Shown: positions 42,149 through 50,618, numbered from the stretch's first letter. The stretch: DNA of 64,000 nucleotides from DASXVX01 sp036504075 (GCA_036504075.1 DASXVX010000032.1:62001-126000), one strand, 5' to 3'. Translations and numbers: made by a program. The notes: generated from the letters alone by a model not told the origin.

Positions 42149-43285
42149 GTGATTTACCTGGACCATGCCGCTACCTCCTGGCCGAAGCCGCCGGTTGTGA
42201 TCGAGGCCGTCACCCGGGCGCTGGACACTTGCGGCAACCCCGGACGGGGCGGGCATCCGCTGGCGCTTGCGGCCGGACGGACCGTGCTGGATGCACGGGA
42301 AGCGGTCGCCTCGTTGCTGGGGGTTCCTGACCCGGCCCGCCTGGCCTTCACCCGCAACGCGACAGAGGCCATGAATCTGGCGCTCCGGGGCCTCCTTTTG
42401 CCGGGGGACCGGGTCTGCGTCACGCCACTTGAACATAACGCCGTCATGCGGCCGCTCCGGCTACTGGAGCGGCAGGGCGTTTCGATAACCATACTGCCCG
42501 CCGATGCCGACGGGCTGGTCGACCTGACAGCCGCCCGCACGGCAATCGCCGGCGCCCGGCTGGTGGTGGCCTGCCACGGGAGCAACGTCCTGGGGACGTT
42601 GCAGCCCCTGGACGACCTGGGAGAGCTGGCCCATGCGGCGGGGGCGCTGTTCCTGGCAGACGTTTCGCAGACGGCCGGGGCGATGCCACTGCCGCTGGCC
42701 GACCTGCCGGTGGATTTTGCGGCCTTTCCCGGCCATAAGTCGCTCCTGGGGCCGCAGGGGACCGGCGGGCTTTATATTCGGCCGGGACTCTCGCTGCCGG
42801 CCCTGTTGGCGGGCGGCACCGGCAGCCTCTCCGAGCAGGAGGAGATGCCGGATTTTGCGCCTGACCGTTACGAGGCCGGCACGCCCAACGTGCCGGGGCT
42901 GGCGGGGTTGGGCGCGGCGGCTTCGTATCTCGCCGGAATCGGGCTGGACCAGGTGCGGAAGCACGAGGAGTCGCTGGTGGCCCAGTTCCTGGAGGGACTG
43001 CGGTTTCTGCCGGTCATTCGGGTACTGGGGCTGCGAGAGGCCCGCCACCGGGCCGGGCTGGTCAGCCTGAGCCTGGCGGAGGTTTCGCCGGACATTCTGG
43101 CCCAGGCGCTGGAGGACGGCTACGGGATTTGCACCCGGGCGGGCCTGCACTGCGCGCCGGCCGCGCATCGCCACGCCGGCACCTGGCCGGTGGGGGCGGT
43201 GCGGTTCAGTTTTGGCTACAGTACAACCGCCGCGGAGGTGGAGGAGGCTTTGGCCGCCCTCCGCACGCTGGTCGCCGGACTCTAG
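42149..43285 (+). CDS. Cysteine desulfurase-like class V aminotransferase
   Basis: A 378-residue PLP enzyme of the SufS/CsdA group. YLDHAATSWPKPP at the start, PLP Schiff-base K197 in FPGHKSLLG, and active-site C335 in RAGLHCAPAAH are all present. Its subgroup (G-P-Q-G-T-G after the lysine) accompanies DUF3343 and YedE genes in many anaerobes, and both follow here. It would mobilise sulfur from cysteine or selenium from selenocysteine. GTG 42149 follows ACGGAGGG. Confidence 0.88.
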   Translation: MIYLDHAATSWPKPPVVIEAVTRALDTCGNPGRGGHPLALAAGRTVLDAREAVASLLGVPDPARLAFTRNATEAMNLALRGLLLPGDRVCVTPLEHNAVMRPLRLLERQGVSITILPADADGLVDLTAARTAIAGARLVVACHGSNVLGTLQPLDDLGELAHAAGALFLADVSQTAGAMPLPLADLPVDFAAFPGHKSLLGPQGTGGLYIRPGLSLPALLAGGTGSLSEQEEMPDFAPDRYEAGTPNVPGLAGLGAAASYLAGIGLDQVRKHEESLVAQFLEGLRFLPVIRVLGLREARHRAGLVSLSLAEVSPDILAQALEDGYGICTRAGLHCAPAAHRHAGTWPVGAVRFSFGYSTTAAEVEEALAALRTLVAGL

Positions 43286-43302
43286 CGAGAGGAGGGACCC
43301 GG

Positions 43303-43566
43303 GTGGAACTGGACGGCATTATCACGTTCATGAGTTCGTATCAGGCCCTCCGGGCGGAGCGGGCGGTGAAGTCGGCGGCTATCCCCACGAAAATGGTGCC
43401 GGCGCCCCGGGACCTGAGCCCGACCTGTGCCGTCGCCCTGCGGTTCCCCTGGGGCGAGTCGGACCGGGTCCAGGGCCTCCTGACGAAGCAAAACATTGAA
43501 CTGGACCGCTGCTGCCCGTGCCCGGAGGACGCGGGGCGTCCGGCGGGCTGGGGCAAGCGGAGATAG
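43303..43566 (+). CDS. DUF3343 family protein, putative sulfur/selenium carrier
   Basis: An 87-residue protein, GTG 43303 behind GAGGAGGG, 17 bases after the desulfurase gene. The pattern 'FMSSYQALRAERAVK', 'KMVPAPRDLSPTCAVALRF' and a C-terminal CCPCPED cysteine cluster matches DUF3343, which co-occurs with YedE/YedF in selenium-related loci. The cysteines could hold a persulfide or perselenide. Function not experimentally settled. Confidence 0.85.
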   Translation: MELDGIITFMSSYQALRAERAVKSAAIPTKMVPAPRDLSPTCAVALRFPWGESDRVQGLLTKQNIELDRCCPCPEDAGRPAGWGKRR

Positions 43567-43577
43567 GAGGTGGGCCC

Positions 43578-44129
43578 TTGAGCGGAAACGGAATCACCCG
43601 GTACACGGACCTGCCTGGCGACTCGGACCCGTCGGCCCGCCGGGATCCGGCCTGGCGCCCGAAAGGGGTTCTGGCCGGGGTGCTGCTGGGCGTGCTGGCA
43701 GTGCTGGCCAGCGGGCTCCTGAGCCGGGCCGGGGCGCCGCCGGCTTACGGCATTTGCGTGGCGTGCCATAGTCGGGACCTATTGGCGGGGCTTGGGCTCC
43801 AGCGCTGGTTGGGCGCTCCCGCCGTCGACGGGCTGGTGCTTACCACGCTGGGACTGCTGGCGGGTGCTGCCCTGGCCGCCCGCGTTCACGGCGAGCGGCG
43901 GGTCCGTCCGGCTCGGTCGCCGGTGCGCTCCCTGCTGATGGGGGCGCTGACCATGTGCGCCTCCCTGCTGGCACTCGGCTGCACGACCCGGCTGGCGCTG
44001 CGGGTCGCCTATGGCGACCCCCTGGCGATGTGGTCGTTCGGCGGGGTCCTGCTGGCCGCCGCCGCCGTGACTGGCGGCATGGTCTGGTACGCCCGGCGGC
44101 CGGGCGCCGGAGGTGACGTGGGATGCTGA
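43578..44129 (+). CDS. YedE/YeeE-type transporter, N-terminal half
   Basis: A 183-residue membrane protein. TTG 43578 lies 6-8 bases after AGGAGGTGGG. Four to five spans. Conserved family motifs are YGICVACHSRDL (near 57) and LALGCTTRLALRVAYGD (near 140), both with cysteines found in YeeE/YedE sulfur- or selenium-uptake proteins. It covers only half of the usual protein; the other half is the next gene, overlapping by 7 bases. Confidence 0.8.
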   Translation: MSGNGITRYTDLPGDSDPSARRDPAWRPKGVLAGVLLGVLAVLASGLLSRAGAPPAYGICVACHSRDLLAGLGLQRWLGAPAVDGLVLTTLGLLAGAALAARVHGERRVRPARSPVRSLLMGALTMCASLLALGCTTRLALRVAYGDPLAMWSFGGVLLAAAAVTGGMVWYARRPGAGGDVGC

Positions 44130-44554
44130 CGGCGCTCATCACCCTGACCGTGGGTTTGGCGGCAGGCTACCTGGCCCAGCGGAGCCGAATCTGCTTTATT
44201 GCCGGCGTCCGGGACTGGCTCCTGGTGCGGGATACGGAACTGCTGGCGGCGGTGGCGGGGTTCATCGGGGCGGCCTACCTGGCCTTCCCGATTCTCGGCG
44301 CCCTGGGCCTGCCGGTCTGGGGCAACGGCGACCCGACGCTGGCCGCCGGGGCAGGCACCCCGCTAGTGGCCGTTCTGGCGGGCGCCCTGGTGGGCGGGCT
44401 GGCGACGGCCAGCGGCGGCTGCCCCTTGCGCCAGCACGTGCTGGCAGCACAGGGCGGCGGCGACTCCTGGTTCTGGCTGGCCGGGTTTTACCTGGGCGTA
44501 CCGCTGTACTACGTGCTCGTCTGGCCGCTGCTTGCGCCCATGCTGCCCCACTGA
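44123..44554 (+). CDS. YedE/YeeE-type transporter, C-terminal half
   Basis: A 143-residue membrane protein beginning at ATG 44123 inside the previous gene's end. AQRSRICFIAGVRDW near residue 19 and ASGGCPLRQHVLAAQGG near 95 are the second-half motifs of YeeE/YedE proteins. Overlap and order suggest the two halves assemble as a heterodimer. A frameshifted single gene is less likely because the overlap carries a normal stop-start arrangement. Confidence 0.8.
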   Translation: MLTALITLTVGLAAGYLAQRSRICFIAGVRDWLLVRDTELLAAVAGFIGAAYLAFPILGALGLPVWGNGDPTLAAGAGTPLVAVLAGALVGGLATASGGCPLRQHVLAAQGGGDSWFWLAGFYLGVPLYYVLVWPLLAPMLPH

Positions 44555-44580
44555 CTGCAACTTCACCCGAAAGCAATAGG

Positions 44581-44620
44581 AAAAGGCGGCCCTCCTGGCA
44601 TGGGAGGACCGCCTTTTTGC
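44581..44620. terminator. Terminator after the YedE genes
   Basis: Arms aaaaggcggccctcc / gggaggaccgccttttt with a short loop, T run at the end. The leading A run lets it serve the converging minus-strand YceI gene as well. Confidence 0.92.
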
Positions 44621-44665
44621 TTTGCTTATGCAGTAACCCCGGCCACGCTCTCGACTTTGATGGGC

Positions 44666-45214
44666 TTAAGCGGTAACCTGGGCGACTTGCCGGATGGCTT
44701 CGACCTGGATGCCCATCTTCACCTTGTCGCCGACCAGAATGCCACCCGTCTCCAGAACGGCGTTCCAGACCAGGCCGAAGTCCTTCCGGTCGATGGTGGC
44801 TTCGGCGCTGAAGCCGGCCCGCTCGTTGCCCCAGGGATCCTTGCCGATGCCTTCGAACGTGGCGTCGAGCACGACCTCCCGGGTGACGCCCCGGATGGTC
44901 AGATCGCCGGCCAGCTTATACTCGTTGTCGCTCGCGGCGTGGATGCGGGTGCTCCGGAAGGTAATCTGCGGGAACTTCTCGGCATCAAAGAAGTCGGCTG
45001 AACGGAGATGCCCGTCGCGCTGCGCTTCCCGGGTGTCGATTGTCGCCACGTCGATGGTGGCTTCAATCCGGGCCGTCGTCAGGTTGGGCAGGTCCCCCTC
45101 AATCGTCCCCGCCACGCCGGAAAAACGGCCTTTTACCGTCGAAATCATCATGTGCTTCACTGCGAACTCAGCCAGACTATGCGCAGGATCCAGAACCCAC
45201 GTGCTCTTACCCAT
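44666..45214 (-). CDS. YceI-family lipocalin-like protein
   Basis: A 182-residue protein of the YceI family, a lipocalin-like barrel shown in other bacteria to bind isoprenoid lipids. It opens with STWVLDPAHSLAEFAVKHM; later motifs are 'TIDTREAQRDGHLRSADFFD' and 'FPQITFRS', with 'GDLTIRGVTREVVLDATFEG'. No signal peptide, so it is probably cytoplasmic. Divergent from an HxlR-type regulator that probably controls it. Confidence 0.92.
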   Translation of the reverse strand: MGKSTWVLDPAHSLAEFAVKHMMISTVKGRFSGVAGTIEGDLPNLTTARIEATIDVATIDTREAQRDGHLRSADFFDAEKFPQITFRSTRIHAASDNEYKLAGDLTIRGVTREVVLDATFEGIGKDPWGNERAGFSAEATIDRKDFGLVWNAVLETGGILVGDKVKMGIQVEAIRQVAQVTA

Positions 45215-45255
45215 CTGTCAAATCCCCCTTGCGTTGTTTTCGCCCGCATGACCTA

Positions 45256-45284
45256 AGAATACATCAGTTACTTACTTTTGTGAA
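45256..45284 (-). promoter_or_regulatory. Promoter of the YceI gene
   Basis: On the minus strand TTCACA (45284-45279), 17-base spacer, extended -10 TG-TATTCT (45261-45256). It overlaps the first copy of the operator-like repeat, so a bound regulator would block it. Confidence 0.6.
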
Positions 45285-45340
45285 GTACCTATCGAAAAAT
45301 AATTATTGGCCCCCTCACCTTGTGCATGTTACTTACTTTT
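45267..45340. promoter_or_regulatory. Pair of operator-like repeats between YceI and HxlR genes
   Basis: GTTACTTACTTTT occurs exactly twice, at 45267-45279 and 45328-45340. The first copy continues into a palindrome TACTT-TTGTG-AAGTA (45274-45288). The second lies just upstream of a TAGAAT box (45345-45350) for the HxlR gene. The layout fits autoregulation and control of yceI by the HxlR protein. Confidence 0.55.
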
Positions 45341-45416
45341 CTGCTAGAATGGTGGTACACTCTGTCCATAGGCCAGACTTTCGGCTTGGAGGTGAGAGAC
45401 CACGGGCTACGAGCAT

Positions 45417-45740
45417 ATGTGTCCCCGGTACGAAAAAGCCTTCGAGGTTTTGGGCAAGAAGTGGACCGGCCTGATCATCCGCATCCTCATGGGCGGGCCG
45501 AAACGCTTCTGCGAGTTCCGGGAGCAGGTGCCGGAACTGAGCGACCGGCTACTGTCGGAGCGGCTGAAGGAGCTGGAGGAGGAGGCGATCATCGCCCGGG
45601 TGGTCCAACCGACCAAGCCGGTGCTCATCGAGTACGCACTCACGGAGAAGGGCAGGGCCCTGGAGGCCGTGGTGGAGGCGATTCAAATCTGGGCCGAGCG
45701 CTGGATGGTCCCGTTCCCGAACACCGAAACCAAAGCGTAA
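45417..45740 (+). CDS. HxlR-family winged-helix regulator
   Basis: A 107-residue DNA-binding protein. CPRYEKAFEVLGKKWTGLII at the start and 'RFCEFREQVPELSDRLLSER' with 'YALTEKGRALEAVVEAIQ' are standard HxlR/MarR-like features. C2 sits at the position used as a thiol or electrophile sensor in HypR/YodB-type HxlR proteins (inference: redox control). ATG 45417. Divergent from yceI. Confidence 0.9.
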   Translation: MCPRYEKAFEVLGKKWTGLIIRILMGGPKRFCEFREQVPELSDRLLSERLKELEEEAIIARVVQPTKPVLIEYALTEKGRALEAVVEAIQIWAERWMVPFPNTETKA

Positions 45741-45773
45741 CAGCCCCCACCGGAGAAGCCGGGCGGGGGCTGT
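45741..45773 (+). terminator. Rho-independent terminator after the HxlR gene
   Basis: Arms cagcccccaccgg / ccgggcgggggctg with a short loop, then tttg. Confidence 0.85.
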
Positions 45774-45795
45774 TTGTTGGTCCTGGTTGCGGCTT

Positions 45796-46113
45796 TCAGG
45801 GACCGGTGCGGGGGCGTTCGCCGCCGCCGATGTTCCGGGGAGCGTCGGGGTCGTTGAACTGGGCCGGCGTGGTGCCGGCGTCCGCCTGGGGCAGGCCGGA
45901 GAGGCCGGCACTGGCGCCCTGGACCGTTTCGAGGCCTTCAATCGGTGAGCGCCTGCCGTCGCCGTCAAACTTCATCATCGCGTAGGTGGACTCATCGGCT
46001 TCGGCGACCCCGTCGGGCAGACCGTCGGTCCCGCCCTGGAACGAGCGAAAGCGAATGTTATCCGGGTCGGGCTCATTGCGGCCGGGAATCAGGTTGAGTT
46101 CTTCTTCGGCCAT
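45796..46113 (-). CDS. Small acidic hypothetical protein
   Basis: A 105-residue protein. ATG 46113 is about 11 bases after GGAGG; upstream residues in the same frame look non-coding. It is acidic, Gly/Asp/Pro-rich and probably largely unfolded (NLIPGRNEPDPDNIRF; a 'GDGRRSPIEGLETVQG' stretch). No family recognised and no signal peptide. It may be a spore or stress small protein, but nothing in the sequence proves that. Confidence 0.55.
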   Translation of the reverse strand: MAEEELNLIPGRNEPDPDNIRFRSFQGGTDGLPDGVAEADESTYAMMKFDGDGRRSPIEGLETVQGASAGLSGLPQADAGTTPAQFNDPDAPRNIGGGERPRTGP

Positions 46114-46266
46114 ACGTGTATGCACCTCCGCCGATAGTCTGCCCGGCTTCTTGTCGAAAGGTGTTGAACGAAAACACCTGCAAATGCGGAAACCGGCAGG
46201 ACATGCCCGTGGGGTTTCCGAAAGGGATTCCGAAGGCATAACGAATCGGCGGAGGGGATGCTACCG

Positions 46267-47025
46267 ATGCCACTGACGAAAGCGCAGAAGGGCGATGAGC
46301 CGCAGCTACTTGCCCATGTGACCGGCGAACCGTTCTTCAACCTGTTCATGATCTCTAACCTCCTCCAGGGGCTGGACGAAAACGTGGAGGCCTGGAGCGA
46401 TACCGCCGGAGGGGTGCTCATGCGCCGAAATGCGAACTGGTTGGTTTCCCCCACCCCGGGGTTCGACTTCGACGAGGCGGCCCGCATCGTGGACGGCTAT
46501 CCGAAAGAGCAGGTCCAGGGGCTGTCGGGCCGGCCCGACGCGGTGAGCCCGCTGGCGGGTCGGCTCCGGAACCACGCCGGCAAGTTGTATCAGGAGCAGT
46601 TCGCCGCCCTGGACACCCCGCCCGCGCCGGTGCCGCATGCCGGCCCGCCCCGGCCCGCCCGGCCGGACGACCTCCCGGCGCTGACCGCGCTTTACGCCGA
46701 CGCGGGGGACATGAGCCGCACGGCCGAAGGGGTCCGGCAGATGCTTCTCACCCTTTGGGTCGTAGAGGCGGACGGGGTCGTTGTCACGGCCGGCAACATG
46801 TCCGGCGAGACGGAGCAGGCCGGCATGATCGGCGCGGTCTTCACGCCGCCCGTCCACCGGCGCAAAGGCTACGCCACAACTCTTGTGCACGCCATGAGCG
46901 CGGCCCTGCTGGAGCGGGGCAAGCGCCCGTGTCTCTTCTACTGGAACCCGGATGCCGGGCGAATCTACCTGCGCCTGGGGTACCGGCCGCTGGGACCCTG
47001 GTGGGTGTTCAAATACCGGGACTAG
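46267..47025 (+). CDS. GNAT-family N-acetyltransferase
   Basis: A 252-residue protein; ATG 46267 is 9 bases from GGAGGGG, while ATG 46258 touches it. The C-terminal half (about 130-250) is a GNAT domain with the acetyl-CoA loop VHRRKGYATTLVHAMSAAL near 198-216 and a final 'YLRLGYRPLGPWWVFKY'. The N-terminal 120 residues form a second, degenerate GNAT-like unit. Substrate unknown. Confidence 0.85.
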   Translation: MPLTKAQKGDEPQLLAHVTGEPFFNLFMISNLLQGLDENVEAWSDTAGGVLMRRNANWLVSPTPGFDFDEAARIVDGYPKEQVQGLSGRPDAVSPLAGRLRNHAGKLYQEQFAALDTPPAPVPHAGPPRPARPDDLPALTALYADAGDMSRTAEGVRQMLLTLWVVEADGVVVTAGNMSGETEQAGMIGAVFTPPVHRRKGYATTLVHAMSAALLERGKRPCLFYWNPDAGRIYLRLGYRPLGPWWVFKYRD

Positions 47026-47031
47026 ACGTAA

Positions 47032-47058
47032 AGCGCCTCCCGGCAAGCCGGAGGCGCT
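47032..47058. terminator. Bidirectional terminator hairpin
   Basis: agcgcctcccggcaagccggaggcgct, a near-perfect hairpin in the 53-base gap between converging genes. Almost the same sequence ends the gene at 48188. Confidence 0.75.
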
Positions 47059-47078
47059 CATTCGTTTGTTGCACTGCG

Positions 47079-47987
47079 TCAGGCCTGTGACCGTCCCTGC
47101 CTGTGGTCACCCGCCTGGACGAACCGGAACTGCTGGAACCAGTGCACGGATGCCTTTCCGAGGACGCATGCCCAGACGAGGAACAGCGCTGCCCCGACTG
47201 CCGATATGGGGGAGAGTTCAGTGACGGACCATCCGAGGGCGGTCTGCCAGGCGATCATGGCCCCTGCCGCCAGCCAGGAGATTCCGCCAATGTGCACCCA
47301 CCGGCGCGCCGTTGCGGCGGGCAGCGTGGTTTGTTCGAACAACCAGGCAATCAGCGGCAGGCACTGCAGGCCATGGAAGCCGAAGGCGTGGAGCCAGATC
47401 ACATCGCCACTAGCCCCTACATAGCGCTCGTGGTCTGCGAACCACCAGTTAGAGAGCATCCAGTAACCGGCAGTGAAGGCCAGCCCACAGACGGACACAA
47501 GACCGTAGCGGATACCCAGAGTCAGGAGAGGGCGCCGGTCGGAAGTCGATCCCTGGAAAAACCGCCACGCCAGGGCCGCAAACAGAGCCACATAGGCCTG
47601 ACTTGTAACGAAGTAGATCCACCGAAAAACCAGGTCAACGGGGCCGTCGTGGAAGGAGACTCGGGGATCCAGGCCGCGGAAATGCTGGAGCGGCTCGAAC
47701 ACCATCGCGTACATGGCACATAGCACCATCACCCACCGCCAAGTGAGGCGGGCCGCGTGGCTGTAGCCGGCCAGGGGCAGGAAGGCGGCGGCCGATACCA
47801 AGATGAAGCTCATCGCCATCATGCCGGTGATGGGTTTGACCAGGTTTCCCTCGGGCGGGATCAGAGCGCCGCGCACGGCCACGACAGCCGCAAGGATCGC
47901 CGCAGCGATCACGAAACATAACGCTGCAAACAGCATGACTTGCTCTCCCGCAAACAGGCGGGGGCGATCGACAGACGATGCACGCAT
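47079..47987 (-). CDS. Multi-spanning membrane protein, unknown
   Basis: A 302-residue integral membrane protein with about eight hydrophobic segments. ATG 47987 (GGGTG seven bases upstream) is preferred to TTG 48014. A few conserved-looking polar residues lie within spans (MYAMVFEPLQHFRGLDPRV, WLHAFGFHGLQCLPL) including His residues that might ligate metal or haem. I do not recognise the family. It is driven by an AT-rich promoter and flanked by two near-identical terminator hairpins. Confidence 0.7.
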   Translation of the reverse strand: MRASSVDRPRLFAGEQVMLFAALCFVIAAAILAAVVAVRGALIPPEGNLVKPITGMMAMSFILVSAAAFLPLAGYSHAARLTWRWVMVLCAMYAMVFEPLQHFRGLDPRVSFHDGPVDLVFRWIYFVTSQAYVALFAALAWRFFQGSTSDRRPLLTLGIRYGLVSVCGLAFTAGYWMLSNWWFADHERYVGASGDVIWLHAFGFHGLQCLPLIAWLFEQTTLPAATARRWVHIGGISWLAAGAMIAWQTALGWSVTELSPISAVGAALFLVWACVLGKASVHWFQQFRFVQAGDHRQGRSQA

Positions 47988-48020
47988 GGCGGCACACCCT
48001 TTCTCTGAATTCAAATAATT

Positions 48021-48050
48021 ATATTATTATCCATTTTTTGCTGTAGTCAA
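48021..48050 (-). promoter_or_regulatory. Promoter of the multi-spanning membrane protein gene
   Basis: On the minus strand TTGACT (48050-48045), 18-base spacer, TAATAT (48026-48021), in an AT-rich island that stands out from the GC-rich surroundings. Confidence 0.6.
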
Positions 48051-48144
48051 GCGGGCGATTAGGAAATCGAACCAATCACATAATCCGGCGAGCCGTTCCC
48101 GCTAATTTGGGACAGACGATGGAGCAAAATAGCCAAACCAAAGC

Positions 48145-48174
48145 GAGCGCCTCCCGGCAAGCCGGGAGGCGCTC
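48145..48174 (-). terminator. Terminator after the PrcB/Gmad2 lipoprotein gene
   Basis: Perfect hairpin gagcgcctcccgg / ccgggaggcgctc, loop caag, followed on the minus strand by a T-rich run. Nearly identical to the hairpin at 47032-47058. Confidence 0.85.
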
Positions 48175-48187
48175 CAACTGAAACCGG

Positions 48188-49348
48188 CTACCGCACCTGC
48201 AGCCGCATGGCCACCGGAAGGGCGAGTTCCGTGGTGCTGGAGCCGTCTTTCATGGAGTCGATGATATACCGGACCCGGGCGCCCGCCGGCACCCCACCCG
48301 GCACCTGGACCGAAACCGAGAACCGGCCGAACGCCGGGGCGCCGGCGGCGGCCTGGACCGTCTGGCCGGCGATTTTCCGGCCACCGGCCCAGACCTCCAC
48401 CCGGAAGACGGCCTCAAAGGCCCGGGCGGTGCCTTCCAGCAGAATGTGGTCGGCGTCTGTCTGCACCGGCCGGGAGACCCGGAAGTTGGTGCTCCAGACT
48501 TCGTCCCGGGCGATCACGTCCGCCGTAACCTTCAGCGTCTGGATCAACTTGCCGCCGCCGGGCTCCACGGTGGAGACGGTCAGCGTCAGGTTGACGGGCC
48601 CGCTGGGGACGAGCAGGTTGGCCTCAAACCTGCCATCCTTCACCTGGGCGTGTGCCTGCGCCACGACTTTGCCGCCGACGTTGGCCGCGAGGTGCACGTC
48701 TGCAACGGTAGCCTGTCCGGTCACGTGCAGCATGTTGCCGTTCTGCCAGGTGGCCGAAATCAGCGCCTTGACCGGCCCGCTCGCCGGCCCGGTGCCGTCT
48801 GTCACCCAGAGGACCTTCACCGTGCCGTCCAGCTTGGGCATGCGGTAGAAAGCCATGGGGTTTTCGAGGTGCATCGAGACGATGCTGCCGGGCGCGGGCG
48901 GCACGACCCGAGCCGTAATCTGCCAGACACCGTTCTGCTGCGCCACGGCGGTCAGTTCGGTCTTGTACCCGCCGGTGGGCTTCAGCCCGCCGGCCAGGGC
49001 GCAGTACGTGTACCCCCCGCTGGTGATGATCTGGTAGGCAGCGGCGGTGGACTGCCGCTGGTGGTCAGCCCAATCTTGCAGGGCCTGCGGGGTCGCATCG
49101 GCGTTGATCGCCTCGGCGGTCACTGTTCCGGGGGGCGCCGGGGGGACCGACGGCCCGGGCGGCGTCCCTGGTTGTCCGGTTGGGGCGGAGGGCTCGGTAA
49201 TAATCTTGACCAGGTCAGCGCAGGCTGCCTGATTCTGCTGGCAGTACTGCTGAATCATGGCTTGTTCGTCGGGCGTGCAGCCGGCGGTGGCGGCGACCAG
49301 AACGAGGGCGGCCACAGCAAGGGCGGCCTTATATAGTGGGCGTGTCAT
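48188..49348 (-). CDS. Lipoprotein with PrcB-like and Gmad2-type domains
   Basis: A 386-residue lipoprotein. ATG 49348 follows GAGGAGA; lipobox ATAGC (Cys24). A Pro/Thr-rich linker precedes a PrcB C-terminal-like domain at about 95-180 (GGYTYCALAGGLKPTGGY, 'ENPMAFYRMPKL'), a fold seen in protease-regulating proteins. The rest is beta-sandwich, with a Gmad2-like immunoglobulin domain near the end (TARAFEAVFRVEVWAGGRKI). Gmad2 is typical of spore-germination-related surface proteins. Likely exposed on the cell surface; ligand unknown. Confidence 0.75.
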   Translation of the reverse strand: MTRPLYKAALAVAALVLVAATAGCTPDEQAMIQQYCQQNQAACADLVKIITEPSAPTGQPGTPPGPSVPPAPPGTVTAEAINADATPQALQDWADHQRQSTAAAYQIITSGGYTYCALAGGLKPTGGYKTELTAVAQQNGVWQITARVVPPAPGSIVSMHLENPMAFYRMPKLDGTVKVLWVTDGTGPASGPVKALISATWQNGNMLHVTGQATVADVHLAANVGGKVVAQAHAQVKDGRFEANLLVPSGPVNLTLTVSTVEPGGGKLIQTLKVTADVIARDEVWSTNFRVSRPVQTDADHILLEGTARAFEAVFRVEVWAGGRKIAGQTVQAAAGAPAFGRFSVSVQVPGGVPAGARVRYIIDSMKDGSSTTELALPVAMRLQVR

Positions 49349-49456
49349 AACATGTCTCTCCTCTGTGTGTTCATCTGGGAGGGTGGGACCTTCCATAAAT
49401 ACAGACGAGAGCACGATTTTTTCCGTTTCAGGAATTTTTAAGGAAAGATGCCGACC

Positions 49457-49498
49457 GAAAACGGTCGCCCCCGGCAGACCGGGAAGCGGCCGTTTTTT
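49457..49498 (-). terminator. Terminator of the ABC-2 exporter operon
   Basis: On the minus strand AAAACGGCCGC / GCGACCGTTTT with an inner CCCGG/CCGGG stem and a T run. Confidence 0.8.
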
Positions 49499-49508
49499 CG
49501 TATTCAAG

Positions 49509-50603
49509 TTATTCCCACCGGAAGAACCGCACCGACAGACCCGACAGGAGCACCAGGCAGCCGCCCATCACGGCGAAGTCGACCCAGAGCGGCATGAGCG
49601 GCGCCGTTCCCAGCATGGTCTGCTTCAGCGCATCACCGATGTAGGTCAGCGGCATCAACTTGGCCACCGGGAGCAGGAACTTCGGCAGCATCTCGATCGG
49701 GAAGAGGATGCCGGAGAGGAACATCATCGGGAACTGGATCATCTGGCCGAGCGCCACGCAGGACTCGTTGGAGCGGGCCAGGCCGGCCAGCAGGAAGCCC
49801 AGGCTGATCATGACCGCCGTGCCCAGTACATCCGCCGCTACCGTGAGCAGCCAGTTATCGACATGCATGTGGAGCACGACGATGCCGTAACCGATCAGCA
49901 AGGCGGCCTGAATGAGCCCGGTGGTCAGGCGCCAGCCAATCTGGGCGCCCAGCAGGGTCCCCCGGCTGAGGGGCGTGGCGCCGAGGCGGCGCAGCACCTG
50001 CGACTCACGCATTTGCACCAGGGGCGGGGCCACCGTGAAGATGCCCAGCCAGAGGATCGCGAGGCCCATCATGCCGGGTACGTACAGCAGCACCGGTGCG
50101 GTGCTCCTGGTTTCGATGACGTTCTCCTGCATCACCAGCAGGGGGGCGGCGCCCTGGAGCTTCAGCCCGGCCTCCTGGAGAATCTGCCGGACCATGGCGA
50201 CGCCGGGGGCGGCGGCGGACTCACGGGTCTTGTCCCAGATGACCTCGACGTTGGTGGGCTGCCTGGCGCCGGCGTTGGCCGTAAGCTCGGCCGGCATGAC
50301 GGCGACCACGGCGACCTTGCCCTGCTTCAACTGGGCGATGAGTTCGTCCCGGGTGCCGCTGTGCACGGTGACCGTCTCCTTCAGCGCAGGGCCGGTGAAG
50401 ACTTTCGCCAGTTCGCCGCCCACGGGGCCCTTGTCTTCCACCGCAACCCCGAGGTCCAGGTGGAACTTGCCGGCCCCGCCGGAGAAGAGCATGCCGAAGA
50501 AGGCCGCCAGGATAATCGGTAGCAGAACAGTCAAAAGGATAACAACCTTATCACGGAGAAACTCACGGGCGGCGGCCTGATAAAGAGCGATCAGCGCTTT
50601 CAT
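49509..50603 (-). CDS. ABC-2 type exporter permease
   Basis: A 364-residue membrane protein: an N-terminal span (25-45), a large outside domain (about 50-180), then five spans from about 183, with the characteristic 'RESQVLRRLGATPLSRGTLL' between the second and third. The family covers drug, antibiotic and sodium (NatB) exporters. ATG 50603. It is 15 bases after the ATPase gene, so they form one transporter. Substrate not predictable. Confidence 0.9.
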   Translation of the reverse strand: MKALIALYQAAAREFLRDKVVILLTVLLPIILAAFFGMLFSGGAGKFHLDLGVAVEDKGPVGGELAKVFTGPALKETVTVHSGTRDELIAQLKQGKVAVVAVMPAELTANAGARQPTNVEVIWDKTRESAAAPGVAMVRQILQEAGLKLQGAAPLLVMQENVIETRSTAPVLLYVPGMMGLAILWLGIFTVAPPLVQMRESQVLRRLGATPLSRGTLLGAQIGWRLTTGLIQAALLIGYGIVVLHMHVDNWLLTVAADVLGTAVMISLGFLLAGLARSNESCVALGQMIQFPMMFLSGILFPIEMLPKFLLPVAKLMPLTYIGDALKQTMLGTAPLMPLWVDFAVMGGCLVLLSGLSVRFFRWE

Positions 50604-50618
50604 GTTCGTTACCCCCCC

